A model generated the notes under the pieces. That model did no database searches and was not told the origin of the DNA. It was given only the letters and a program-made list of their open reading frames with translations. From assembly GCF_002095475.1 (NCBI RefSeq), contig NZ_MLFR01000007.1, positions 105,563 through 169,562 on the forward strand: a stretch of 64,000 nt of DNA, in the 5' to 3' direction. Position numbers and translations under genes: made by a program. Every line of letters begins with the position of its first letter. Position 1 is the stretch's first letter. This DNA comes from Pantoea rwandensis. GTDB taxonomy: Bacteria > Pseudomonadota > Gammaproteobacteria > Enterobacterales > Enterobacteriaceae. Shown piece by piece: positions 26,403 to 35,215 of this stretch.

Positions 26403-27422
26403 ATGAAAGCATTGACGCTGGCGGAGCTGGCGAAGCAAGTTGGAGTCGGTGTTGCCACCGTCGATCGGGTACTCAATGACCGCGGTGGCGTGTCACCGGC
26501 CATGACAAAGAAAATCTTGCAGGCGGCACGGGATGCAGGTTTGAAACGTATCTTGCCGGAAGAGCATCGCCACACCTGGCAAGTAGAAGTGCTGCTGAGC
26601 GGCAACGGCTCGTTCTTCTTTCAGCAGTTGGCGCAGGACTTTGCCCGGCTGGCCGATGAACTAGGCTATCGCCGCCTGCGTCTGCATCGCACGTTGATTC
26701 CGGAAAACGCGCCTGAGAAGCTGGCAGCACATATTGAAGCCAGCAGCAAAAAGAGGGATGCACTGATCGTTTTCGCCCATGAAAACCCCTTAATCTACGA
26801 TGCCTTAGCCGCCTGTAAAGCGCGCGGTGTACCGGTCATCACCATGGTCACGGATTTGCCCAATGCGGCACGCCTGTGCCATGTCGGTATCGATCAATAC
26901 AAGGCCGGTCGCACCGCAGGATTGATGCTTGGCAGCATGATCGCCGAAGCGGGTGATGTGGTGCTGATCAGTGGTCGCGCCGATTATTCGGCGCATCGCC
27001 AGCGTATTGAGGGGTTCCAGTCAGTGCTGGCGGAACGCTTCCCACTGCTGCGTCTGCGCGAGATTCTCGCCGGGCAGGATGAACGAGAGCGTATCAGTCG
27101 TCTACTGGAGAAAACCCTCGCCAGCTCGCAACATATCGTTGGGCTATACAACACCGGTATGGGAAATACTCAGATCCACGAAGCTTTGGCGCGGCATCGT
27201 CTCAGCGGCAAAACGGTGTATGTCACGCATGAGCTGTATAGCACCACACGGCAGTTGTTGGAGAAGCGCGTTCTGACACTCACCCTCGATCAAAACACCC
27301 TGCGTCACGCGCAGTTGGCACTCACGCTCCTGCTTAAGCATCTTGAAGAGGGTGAGCAGCCTGACACCTATCAGCCCGGCAAAGTAGACTTTATGCTTTT
27401 TACGCAAGAGAACTTCGCTTAA
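26403..27422 (+). CDS. LacI-family regulator 2
   Basis: About 339 residues: N-terminal helix-turn-helix LAELAKQVGVGVATVDRVLNDRGG and a sugar-binding-type effector domain (VITMVTDLPNAARLCHVGIDQYKAGRTAG). ATG at 26403 is preferred; 26388 is also possible, neither has a strong ribosome site. Same VATVDRVLN recognition helix as regulator 1, hence possibly overlapping operators. Divergent from the IolG-like gene over a 100-bp promoter region. Confidence 0.83.
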   Translation: MKALTLAELAKQVGVGVATVDRVLNDRGGVSPAMTKKILQAARDAGLKRILPEEHRHTWQVEVLLSGNGSFFFQQLAQDFARLADELGYRRLRLHRTLIPENAPEKLAAHIEASSKKRDALIVFAHENPLIYDALAACKARGVPVITMVTDLPNAARLCHVGIDQYKAGRTAGLMLGSMIAEAGDVVLISGRADYSAHRQRIEGFQSVLAERFPLLRLREILAGQDERERISRLLEKTLASSQHIVGLYNTGMGNTQIHEALARHRLSGKTVYVTHELYSTTRQLLEKRVLTLTLDQNTLRHAQLALTLLLKHLEEGEQPDTYQPGKVDFMLFTQENFA

Positions 27423-27524
27423 TCACAGTTTGCTTCTCACCGCCAGCGCGGTTAAATCGCCTTCATCTCTCGCTGCTACACTCAGTAGCAGCAAAAAACG
27501 CAATCACAACAAGGCGAAATTACT

Positions 27525-28406
27525 ATGTCGGAAAATCAGTATCAGCCCGCGAAAGTCTGGACCTGGGACCCGGAAGCCAAAGGTAACGGCGCGAAAACCA
27601 ACCGTCCGTTCGCCGGGCCGACGCACGAGAAAACCCTGCCGGTGGGCAAACACCCGCTTCAGTTGTATTCACTCGGCACACCAAACGGCCAAAAAGTCAC
27701 CATTTTGCTGGAAGAGTTGCTGGCCGTCGGCGCGAAAGAGGCCGAATACGATGCCTGGTTGATTCGCATCGGAGATGGCGATCAGTTCTCCAGTGGTTTC
27801 GTTGACGTTAACCCGAATTCGAAAATCCCCGCCTTGAGCGACCACTCGGTGACGCCTCCGCTGCGCGTATTCGAGTCCGGTAACATCCTGCTGTATCTGG
27901 CTGAGAAATTTGGTCACTTCATTCCTGCCGATATTGCCGGTCGTACTGAAACCCTGAACTGGCTGTTCTGGCTGCAAGGCTCAGCGCCCTACCTTGGCGG
28001 TGGCTATGGTCACTTCTATTTCTATGCTCCGGAGAAAGTGGAATACGCTATCAACCGTTTCACACTGGAAGCCAAGCGTCAGTTGGACGTGTTGGATCGC
28101 CAGTTGGCCGATCATCGCTTCCTCGCGGGGGATGAATACACCATCGCTGATATCGCGACCTGGCCGTGGTACGGCAACCTGGTGCTGAACAATATCTATG
28201 GTGGCGGCGAGTTCCTTGATGTGCAGTCGTATAAAAATGTGGTGCGCTGGGCCAAAGAGATTGCCGAGCGACCAGCGGTGATTCGCGGCCGTAAAGTGAA
28301 CAAAGCTTTCGGTGCCGAACCCCAGGATCAACTGCTGGAACGCCACGATGCCTCTGACTTTGATAACAACACCGAAGACAAACGTCAGGCACGAGGAGAG
28401 CAATAA
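27525..28406 (+). CDS. yghU: Glutathione S-transferase-like disulfide-bond oxidoreductase YghU
   Basis: 293 residues (E. coli 288), a Nu-class GST that binds two glutathiones and reduces disulfides/peroxides. The N-terminal extension with KTNRPFAGPTHEKTLPVGKHPLQLYSLGTPNG and the segment NPNSKIPAL, then FESGNILLYLAEKFG, match YghU. Its TAA shares a base with the next ATG, so it is coupled with the DUF1330 gene. Confidence 0.92.
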   Translation: MSENQYQPAKVWTWDPEAKGNGAKTNRPFAGPTHEKTLPVGKHPLQLYSLGTPNGQKVTILLEELLAVGAKEAEYDAWLIRIGDGDQFSSGFVDVNPNSKIPALSDHSVTPPLRVFESGNILLYLAEKFGHFIPADIAGRTETLNWLFWLQGSAPYLGGGYGHFYFYAPEKVEYAINRFTLEAKRQLDVLDRQLADHRFLAGDEYTIADIATWPWYGNLVLNNIYGGGEFLDVQSYKNVVRWAKEIAERPAVIRGRKVNKAFGAEPQDQLLERHDASDFDNNTEDKRQARGEQ

Positions 28407-28696
28407 TGGGCGCGTATGTGGTCATGATTAAAGACGAAACGCTCGATAAAGATGAGCTGGCGACCTACGCCCAGAAAGCGGGTGAGGCACGTGGTGATCA
28501 TCAGATCAATCCACTGGCCTTTTATGGCGATCTGCAGGTTCTGGAAGGCCGCGATGCAGAAGGGGTGGTGGTGCTGGAGTTTGCCGATGTGGAAGCCGCC
28601 AAGGCCTGGTACTTTAGCCCTGCCTATCAGGAAGCCAAAGCACATCGCCTGAAAGGCGCTAATTACCGCGTGCTGTTAGTGAATGGTGTAGCGTAA
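28406..28696 (+). CDS. DUF1330 family protein
   Basis: 96-residue ferredoxin-like (dimeric alpha-beta barrel) protein, with family features LEGRDAEGVVVLEFADVEAAKAWYFSPAYQEAK. Function is not established for the family. Overlaps yghU by one base, which suggests a linked role in detoxification; ends in a GC-rich hairpin. Confidence 0.82.
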   Translation: MGAYVVMIKDETLDKDELATYAQKAGEARGDHQINPLAFYGDLQVLEGRDAEGVVVLEFADVEAAKAWYFSPAYQEAKAHRLKGANYRVLLVNGVA

Positions 28697-28702
28697 TCCC
28701 CC

Positions 28703-28721
28703 GGCGGCCCAGCGGGCCGCC
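28703..28721. terminator. GC-rich hairpin after the DUF1330 gene
   Basis: GGCGGCCC-AGC-GGGCCGCC, a perfect 8-bp stem 6 nt after the stop codon; no T tail, so termination may be inefficient or factor-assisted. Confidence 0.55.
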
Positions 28722-28929
28722 AGAACCCTGCGCAGATACAACGTCTGGAGGGTGATAAAGTTGTTGATAATGACACGCAACATTGTTCAACTTTTCTTCA
28801 TCCTGCTGAGATTTATCCGGGTTTTTATGATAACCCCCACGATTTGATGATTAGCTCACAACGGTTATAACAGCTATAGTATCCTTAACATTGATGCTTT
28901 TATAAAAAATTAGCGGATTGATAATAACT

Positions 28930-29895
28930 ATGGCTTCACCTTGTACTATTAGTGTTTTGCTCACAGCACACAATTGTGAAAAATATATTTCAGGTACATT
29001 GGAAAGCTTAAACCGTGCTTGCGATGGGGTGCAGGACGATGTTGAAATCATCTTGGTAAATGATGCTTCATCTGACAGCACCAGCCAATATCTTCATGCG
29101 TTTTGCGAAGACAACCCACAAGCTAAAGTATTCGATGTGGCATTTCAAAACATCGGTCAGGTACGAAACTTCGGTGTGAGTCAGTGCAGCGGGAAGTACA
29201 TCACTATGCTGGATGGTGATGATCAATTATTAAGTCACTCTTTCGCAGAAATTGTTACGCATTTAAATAAAGAGCAACCAGATTTATTATTGGCACCTTT
29301 AAATGAGGTGTATGAAAATAAGTCTCGCCCAGAGAAATGGCATGGGTTAAAGGTAAGTTCACTGACTCAACATCAGGTCATAGAAAAATTCCTCATCCAT
29401 CGCGAACTCCAGGCACATTTTATCGGCCAGTTCATTAAGCGAGACATACTTGCGCAGCAAGCTTTCCCTGAATTCAGCTGTTACGAAGATGCATACCTTT
29501 TTCCTTCTATATTAATAGCCAGTGACAACATCCACTTTGCTGAACAGAGCCCCTATCTCTATTTCAAGCGAAAATCCAGTCTTTCGACTGCATTGAATGC
29601 CGAGAAAATCTCACTACTCATTAAGGCCACAGAGAGAATGGATGAGGTTTTAGGTGAACGTTATCGCAATTTACTTTCATGCCACTGGATTAACATCACC
29701 CACAAATACCAACCTTTTATCAATGATGAGCACGAACAGCAAATCGTAAACAATTTCATTCAAAAAATATCATTCTTCTCTTTTCTAGGTGACACAAAAG
29801 TCAGAGCCAGCTTCAAGAAGAAATATATAAAAATAAAACTCAACAAAAAACCACTCACTAAAAAAAGGAAGTTCAAAAAAGAACTTCCTTTATAA
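28930..29895 (+). CDS. Family 2 glycosyltransferase
   Basis: 321-residue GT-A enzyme. N-terminal nucleotide-binding strand TISVLLTAHNCEKYISGTLESL, NDASSDSTSQYL and the DxD-type motif MLDGDDQLL (about residues 93-101) are clear; FSCYEDAYLFPSIL is the acceptor-region acidic motif. No membrane segment; the tail is very lysine-rich (KKKYIKIKLNKK), suited to membrane association. Codon use and base composition are much more AT-rich than flanking genes. Paired convergently with an O-antigen ligase; likely modifies LPS or an exopolysaccharide. Confidence 0.82.
   Translation: MASPCTISVLLTAHNCEKYISGTLESLNRACDGVQDDVEIILVNDASSDSTSQYLHAFCEDNPQAKVFDVAFQNIGQVRNFGVSQCSGKYITMLDGDDQLLSHSFAEIVTHLNKEQPDLLLAPLNEVYENKSRPEKWHGLKVSSLTQHQVIEKFLIHRELQAHFIGQFIKRDILAQQAFPEFSCYEDAYLFPSILIASDNIHFAEQSPYLYFKRKSSLSTALNAEKISLLIKATERMDEVLGERYRNLLSCHWINITHKYQPFINDEHEQQIVNNFIQKISFFSFLGDTKVRASFKKKYIKIKLNKKPLTKKRKFKKELPL
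29861..29891 (-). terminator. Terminator of the ligase gene inside the glycosyltransferase 3' end
   Basis: AAAGGAAGTTC (29864-29874) pairs with GAACTTCCTTT (29881-29891). Read on the minus strand it lies 6 nt after the ligase stop and is followed by a T run, a good intrinsic terminator. It overlaps the last codons of the glycosyltransferase gene. Confidence 0.75.
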
Positions 29896-29897
29896 AG

Positions 29898-31136
29898 TTA
29901 CGATTCTTCAACTAATGAAAGCAATGCAACCAGTACACTAAATATAGAAATGAATTCAACCGAGATCATCACTACATCGGTCATTCCATACAGCAATATT
30001 GCCATTCCTGCGACTGCGGTGGGAGTCACACAACGATAGCGTCTGAATTCAGCAACAATAAAAGTATAAAAGAAATACAGCAGCACAACGATACCTATAA
30101 CCCCAAACAACGATGCAAACTGTATAAATTCATTATGCAAATGGACATTTATATAAATTAACGCCCAAGAATCAGATTGATTGTGCTCATTAAGATAAGT
30201 GGTAATGAAATTATTACGTTCATATTGTGTCTGACCCAAAGGTGCACGTTCAAACGCCATAACACCTGTTTTCCACATTGTGAAACGCGAACCTAAGGAT
30301 GTCTTATCATTACCTTGCTCATAGTCATGATATTCGTTCACAGTGCTTTCGAGTCGCCCTTCAATAACTTTATAACTTAGACCAGCAGCGACAAACATTA
30401 ATATTGCAACACATCCTAAAAACTTCACATTCCGTGTAGTGGAAAATAATCTAAACATCATATACGCTAAAAACAGAGTGTGTATTACCATTGCTGAACG
30501 TGTTTGCGTCAGCATAATCACATAAAGCGAGACAATTGACACAAACAAAAAATAGACCTTTTTCAGTCTAGTGTCAGCAGATTTCAGAATCAGCATAATC
30601 AATGCCAACGTGACTGCAGAATAAGCGTAGGCCGTCAATGTCGCTCTATTTATACCTAATACAATGCGTTCCGAAGAGGTTATTGATTGATAAATCGCAA
30701 AGGAGCTTGATGTGATGAAAGCCAAAGCAAGCGACAAGATACTTAGCTTTATAATCAATGACTTGTTAAAGAATTTCGTGCGGTAAAGGTGAAATATATA
30801 GCTGAGGATAATGAAAGCCAGAATGCATCTCTTACCCGCAGTGTAATATTGGTCATCTTGTGTATGAGGATGATACTGTGCATACAGAGACCATCCAACA
30901 TAAACAATACCCAACATGAGCATTGCCAGTGCTTTTCTATCTGTTAACTGGACTTTGTTTTTTCGCCAAAATTCAACAGCCATTCCAATTAAAGAAAAAT
31001 AAGCGCAATAATAAAAGAGTACGCGACCACCTTTTTCATAGAGAAATGCAACAGGCAAAATAGCTATCAGTGTTAAAAATGCTAACCAAGGAAAAAAATG
31101 AATAATACTTTTTCGATTTAACACGGGTGTTAACAT
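29898..31136 (-). CDS. O-antigen ligase family protein (WaaL-like)
   Basis: 412-residue polytopic membrane protein with about 11-12 hydrophobic segments and the Wzy_C/O-antigen ligase region (TLTQTRSAMVIHTLFLAY around residue 200, then a large periplasmic loop containing GSRFTMWKTGVMAFERAPLGQ and HLHNEFIQFASLFG, with the conserved histidine). Members join O-antigen or other glycans to lipid A core. ATG 31136 and GTG 31148 are both possible starts. Strongly AT-rich, like the convergent glycosyltransferase gene. Confidence 0.82.
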   Translation of the reverse strand: MLTPVLNRKSIIHFFPWLAFLTLIAILPVAFLYEKGGRVLFYYCAYFSLIGMAVEFWRKNKVQLTDRKALAMLMLGIVYVGWSLYAQYHPHTQDDQYYTAGKRCILAFIILSYIFHLYRTKFFNKSLIIKLSILSLALAFITSSSFAIYQSITSSERIVLGINRATLTAYAYSAVTLALIMLILKSADTRLKKVYFLFVSIVSLYVIMLTQTRSAMVIHTLFLAYMMFRLFSTTRNVKFLGCVAILMFVAAGLSYKVIEGRLESTVNEYHDYEQGNDKTSLGSRFTMWKTGVMAFERAPLGQTQYERNNFITTYLNEHNQSDSWALIYINVHLHNEFIQFASLFGVIGIVVLLYFFYTFIVAEFRRYRCVTPTAVAGMAILLYGMTDVVMISVEFISIFSVLVALLSLVEES

Positions 31137-31682
31137 GCTCAAACTCACTTGTTCTCAAAAAACGTCCTAATTAAGATTAGCCCAAGGGGGTTTTTAAGTT
31201 TAATCTGAAAAACCTCCCGTTGCTGATCTTACTCATTGTCACCTTTCATCACTCCCTGACAAACCTTTCACACACCCGTTCCGCTGGACAGCCTCAAACT
31301 GTGGGCCAATGACGCATTACTAACAAATAACAACGGCAGATATTACCGCCTTACTGCCGATAATGCCGCACTCTCTGATAAACGTCCAGCGGTCGCACTC
31401 AATCCAAACTGACACTATTAACATTGCCCTTTCTTAATAAACCCCAGCAACCCTGAAAACACAGATTAATTCACGTTGTGTTCACTTTACGTATATACGG
31501 CATTGGATGCATCTGAAGTGAATGACATGGGCTGGCTTAAATTAACAGGCTGGCGGCGGAAGAAATGTAGAGAGGAATAAGAATTTTTGGGATAGGACGG
31601 ATTATGGCAGATCACGTTTGCAGTGGGCATCGCCAGTGTAAGGGCGCATCACGCCGCCCTTAACGCTCGCCTAGCAACAGCC
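31137..31682. other. Intergenic region with a possible gene remnant
   Basis: About 540 bp without an intact gene. On the + strand 31260-31412 is an open 50-codon frame with no start codon ending in TGA; its conceptual product (ending ALSDKRPAVALNPN) has a coding-like composition but I do not recognise it. It may be the 3' remnant of a decayed gene. Nothing else is visible. Confidence 0.35.
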
Positions 31683-32360
31683 CTATAACGATGCTCCGCC
31701 GCAAATCACCAGTTCCTGCCCGGTGATCGCATCCGCTGCGGACGACAGTACAAACCCCGCCAATGCCGCCACCTCTTCGGGTTTGATGAAGCGCCCCATT
31801 GGTGGCAATTTCGGTGGTGAGCTGGCGCGCCCCGGTTGCAGTAACATCGGTGTTTCGGTCGCGCCTGGCGCAATCACATTGACCGTAATGCCCTGCGGTG
31901 CGAGTTCTGCTGCCCAACTGCGCGCCATGCCAACCATGGCGGCTTTGGTGCTGACATACTGACTGCGATTGGCGGCACCGCGGGAAGTGCGGCTGCCAAT
32001 CAGCAAAATACGGTCGCCTTGGGTCATCTGTGGCTGCAATGCATTCGCCATAATCTGCGCCACCTGCACATGCAGATACCATAAGCGTGTACTTTGCTCC
32101 TCATCCAGCTCACCCAATGGCGCGGCCGCCATCATACCTGCCGCGTGCACCAGTGCATTTACTCTCGGCAACGCAGCCAACGCCTGTTTCAGCAAACTCG
32201 CGTCAAACAGATCCACACTGATCGAGGTAAAAGCAGGATGATCTTTCTTCACCAGCGTACGGCTGAAGCCAGTAACCTGCCAGCCTTGCGCCAGCAGGTG
32301 GTCGGCAATCGCCGCACCGATGCCGGAACTGACGCCAGTAACCAGCGCATGTCGGCTCAT
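31683..32360 (-). CDS. SDR-family oxidoreductase
   Basis: 225-residue classical SDR: TGVSSGIGAAIA near residue 8, YVSTKAAMVG catalytic Tyr-Lys and the serine in LIGSRTSRG, ending in GQELVICGGASL. The ATG at 32360 follows GGGGAT and lies 2 nt after the BNR gene stop, so it is the third gene of the symporter-BNR-SDR operon. Substrate likely a sugar or sugar acid derived from the imported compound (inference). Confidence 0.85.
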   Translation of the reverse strand: MSRHALVTGVSSGIGAAIADHLLAQGWQVTGFSRTLVKKDHPAFTSISVDLFDASLLKQALAALPRVNALVHAAGMMAAAPLGELDEEQSTRLWYLHVQVAQIMANALQPQMTQGDRILLIGSRTSRGAANRSQYVSTKAAMVGMARSWAAELAPQGITVNVIAPGATETPMLLQPGRASSPPKLPPMGRFIKPEEVAALAGFVLSSAADAITGQELVICGGASL

Positions 32361-32362
32361 GC

Positions 32363-33544
32363 TTATCCCCTCACCCACTCTTCGTCGACGCGCACATACT
32401 TAATCGCCTGACGGAAATAGGTATAAGCAATGTGCAATGCCCCATCGGCGCTCTGCTTAATGCTGGGATAGGAGAACTCACGGTTCAGCTTCTGCTGCGA
32501 GTTGTTGGTCATGCAGTAACCATCACCTTCATCAAGATTACGCTGCCATGGCCAGCTTTTACCGCCATCAGTGGAGATCGCCAGCGTCATCGGCGCGCGC
32601 GGTGCTCCCCAGAATGCCGTGCGTCCGCTGTGTACCACCGGTTCGGTGACGACGGCCACGTCATCATCTTCGTCTTCGATTTCGTCATACAGCGACAGAC
32701 GGCGCTCGCTCGCATCTTTGGCGCTCATCGCGTTAAACACCAACGCCAGATGGCCGTTGCTGAGGGTGGTGACTTGAATCGATGAGTTGTTATTAGGTAG
32801 CTCGGTTGGCACCGGCGCACTCCAGCTTTCTCCCCCATCAGTGGACCGGCTTTGATAAATGAAATCCGCCCAACGGCTGCGATACAGTGCCAATAAGCTG
32901 CCATCCATTAACACAGTAATATTCATGTGCACGCAGCCCAGGCTCTCCGGTACCGCCACATCACGCCATGTTTTTCCCTTGTCGCTGGAGATTTTCACTG
33001 CGCTGATGTCGTCATTCCCGACCCATTTTACGCCAGGCTGGGTGCGGCAATAGAACACTGGCAACAACCAGTTGCCATTCGGTAACACCACTACGGGCTG
33101 GCGAATAAAGGTGCCGGGCTGATCAAGCAGCGTTTCAATTTCGCTCCAGCTGCCGCCAAAATCACGCGACTGTCGAAAACGCACAATCGCAGTGTCCTGG
33201 TTGCCAGATTTTTGCGCTGTCCACAGCAACCACAGCACTTGGTCAGGATCGAGGAACAGCACCGGGTTCTGCTCAGAGCGCGTGGAATCATCCGAGAGTT
33301 TTTCCGCTTTACTCCACTGCGTGGTGCCTTTTGCCAGGCGCGAGCACCAGACCGAGATATCCGCGATCCCTTCCTGCGTGCCACCAAACCAGACGCACAG
33401 CAGTTCGCCATTTGGCAGCGGCAGCAGATTGGCGGCATGGTTCTGCGGACAGACCGAAGGCAGCATCGCCGTGAGCTGCTGCGCATCCTGCGCGTGCGGA
33501 TGAAGGTTACCGTTACGTTCTACGGTAATCGTTGAATCGGTCAT
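32363..33544 (-). CDS. BNR-repeat (sialidase-like) beta-propeller protein
   Basis: 393-residue six-bladed-propeller type protein with four Asp-box motifs (SRDFGGSW, SSDKGKTW, STDGGESW, STDGGKSW). No signal peptide, so it acts in the cytoplasm. BNR_2 proteins include exo-sialidases, rhamnose-glucuronate lyases and other glycan enzymes; the sialidase arginine triad was not securely identified. ATG 33544 follows GGAG. Coupled to the SSS symporter (1-nt gap) and SDR, so it probably acts on the imported glycoside. Confidence 0.78.
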   Translation of the reverse strand: MTDSTITVERNGNLHPHAQDAQQLTAMLPSVCPQNHAANLLPLPNGELLCVWFGGTQEGIADISVWCSRLAKGTTQWSKAEKLSDDSTRSEQNPVLFLDPDQVLWLLWTAQKSGNQDTAIVRFRQSRDFGGSWSEIETLLDQPGTFIRQPVVVLPNGNWLLPVFYCRTQPGVKWVGNDDISAVKISSDKGKTWRDVAVPESLGCVHMNITVLMDGSLLALYRSRWADFIYQSRSTDGGESWSAPVPTELPNNNSSIQVTTLSNGHLALVFNAMSAKDASERRLSLYDEIEDEDDDVAVVTEPVVHSGRTAFWGAPRAPMTLAISTDGGKSWPWQRNLDEGDGYCMTNNSQQKLNREFSYPSIKQSADGALHIAYTYFRQAIKYVRVDEEWVRG

Positions 33545-33545
33545 A

Positions 33546-34967
33546 TCAGGCTCCACTATTTTGCATTGACGATTTTGGTGCTTTTTTCACGTGCGTCTGG
33601 CGCGAGGGGATCAGGCGGTCAATCACCATAATCACCGCTGGCGTAATCAACGCCACATACATGTTATTGATGCCGAACGGGTCACCGAGCAGATACCACA
33701 CGGAGGTCACCACACAGGCCGCAATAAGGCCCGCATTGGCACCGCGTGTGCTCTTATAAAACGGCAGGTAGAAGGCAATAATGGCGACGACCGAGATCGA
33801 CAGGCGAATCGCGCGGGTGAAAAATGACAGCTTCAACACTTCCGGCACGAACAGCACAAAGATCAGCGGCAAGAAACCAATCAGCAGCGACAGCCAGCGC
33901 GTCATGCGGAACTCTTGCTCTGGCGAAGGCTTGCGGTAAGGGACGTAGAAATCTTTTACCACCAACGAAACAATCGCCAGTGCCACCGTACTGACGCTAA
34001 CAAAGATCGACGCCACCAGTGAAGTTGTGACAATCCCCGCCAGCCAAGGGCTCATATCCTGCAGGAACACCGGCAGCGCATAGAGGCTTTTAATGCCAGG
34101 ATGCAGGAATTTCGCCGCCACACCGATCAGCGCGATGGCGATAGCAATCGGCATACAGAAGAAGAAGGCAACCCACGTCGCACGCTTGGCGGATTCGGCA
34201 TTTTTCGTCGATGCGATGGCCTGGATGACAAACTGGGTGCAGAAGATAGAACCGATGGTGCCAATCATCCAGGCAAAGATAGTGCTGCCACCCACGTTAC
34301 CATCCCAGGTCCAGTAGAAGTGCGGCATTTCTTTGATCATTGGGCTGACCCCGCCGGTCATGTGCAGCGCAATGCCCAGGATAATCAGAATGCCCACGTA
34401 TTTCAGGGCACTGTGCAGCAGCGTGACCCAAGCGATGCCTTTCATGCCGCCAAACATAAAGTAGAAGGTACTGACAATGGCGGTTATAAAGGCCGCGCTG
34501 GTGAGGTTAAGGTTCAATACCGTCGAAATCGCTGCCGCCCCGCTGACGTAGTTACCCACGTTCACCAGCAGCAGCGCATAGATCATAATGATGGAGATAA
34601 TGTTCTTAGTCGAATTGCCATAACGTTCTGCAATCGCACCGGAAATGGTGATTTTACCGGTATTGTAGATGCGTTTGACCAGTAGAAAACCGAAAATCGG
34701 AAAACCAATCGCCGCGCCGATCACCGACCAAGAGGCGGCAAAACCATCCTCAAATGCCGCCTGCGCGGTACCGATGGTGGATTTTGCTCCGATGTACTCG
34801 GACATTAGCATGACGCCCACGACAAAAGCCGGCATCACGTTAGAACCGGCCATAAAGTCGCCGCTATTTTTACTGCGAAGACGCCAGGTCAGCCAAGTGG
34901 TGAACAGGATGTACGCAATGACAATCCCAACAATAATCACCATCCCTTCAGCAGAGAACTCTTTCAT
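33546..34967 (-). CDS. Sodium:solute symporter (SSS family)
   Basis: 473-residue transporter with about 13 hydrophobic segments. The conserved SSS segments GAKSTIGTAQAAFEDGFAASW and TLLHSALKYVGI plus the mid-protein SIFVSVSTVALAIVSLVVKDFY are visible. Family members import sugars, sialic acid, proline, pantothenate and others with Na+. The ATG at 34967 follows GAGG. First gene of an operon with the BNR protein and SDR; two CRP-like sites lie upstream, in line with a carbon-source transporter. Confidence 0.87.
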   Translation of the reverse strand: MKEFSAEGMVIIVGIVIAYILFTTWLTWRLRSKNSGDFMAGSNVMPAFVVGVMLMSEYIGAKSTIGTAQAAFEDGFAASWSVIGAAIGFPIFGFLLVKRIYNTGKITISGAIAERYGNSTKNIISIIMIYALLLVNVGNYVSGAAAISTVLNLNLTSAAFITAIVSTFYFMFGGMKGIAWVTLLHSALKYVGILIILGIALHMTGGVSPMIKEMPHFYWTWDGNVGGSTIFAWMIGTIGSIFCTQFVIQAIASTKNAESAKRATWVAFFFCMPIAIAIALIGVAAKFLHPGIKSLYALPVFLQDMSPWLAGIVTTSLVASIFVSVSTVALAIVSLVVKDFYVPYRKPSPEQEFRMTRWLSLLIGFLPLIFVLFVPEVLKLSFFTRAIRLSISVVAIIAFYLPFYKSTRGANAGLIAACVVTSVWYLLGDPFGINNMYVALITPAVIMVIDRLIPSRQTHVKKAPKSSMQNSGA

Positions 34968-35085
34968 TTTAGCCTCATCGATAACGTAGGGTCGTGGCAC
35001 GCACTGGGCTTTGCGCATGCCGTTAATGAGGTAGCCAATCTTGTTATTTTAGTGTCTTAGCACCAGGGCTACCCAGCTTAAATCA

Positions 35086-35178
35086 TGTGATTTATTTCAC
35101 TCATACAAGAATAAATTCACGCATAAGCAGGGCAATTTATAGGCTAATGGCGAGTTAATTTGTTTGATCATGCTCACA
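35086..35178. promoter_or_regulatory. Two CRP-like sites before the symporter operon
   Basis: TGTGA-N6-TCACT (35086-35101) matches CRP at 9 of 10 conserved positions; TTTGA-N6-TCACA (35163-35178) at 9 of 10. They are about 120 and 200 bp upstream of the symporter ATG. Catabolite control is inferred. Confidence 0.6.
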
Positions 35179-35215
35179 AACAGTCAATGTTGATTAAAAA
35201 TAATCAAAAATGATT

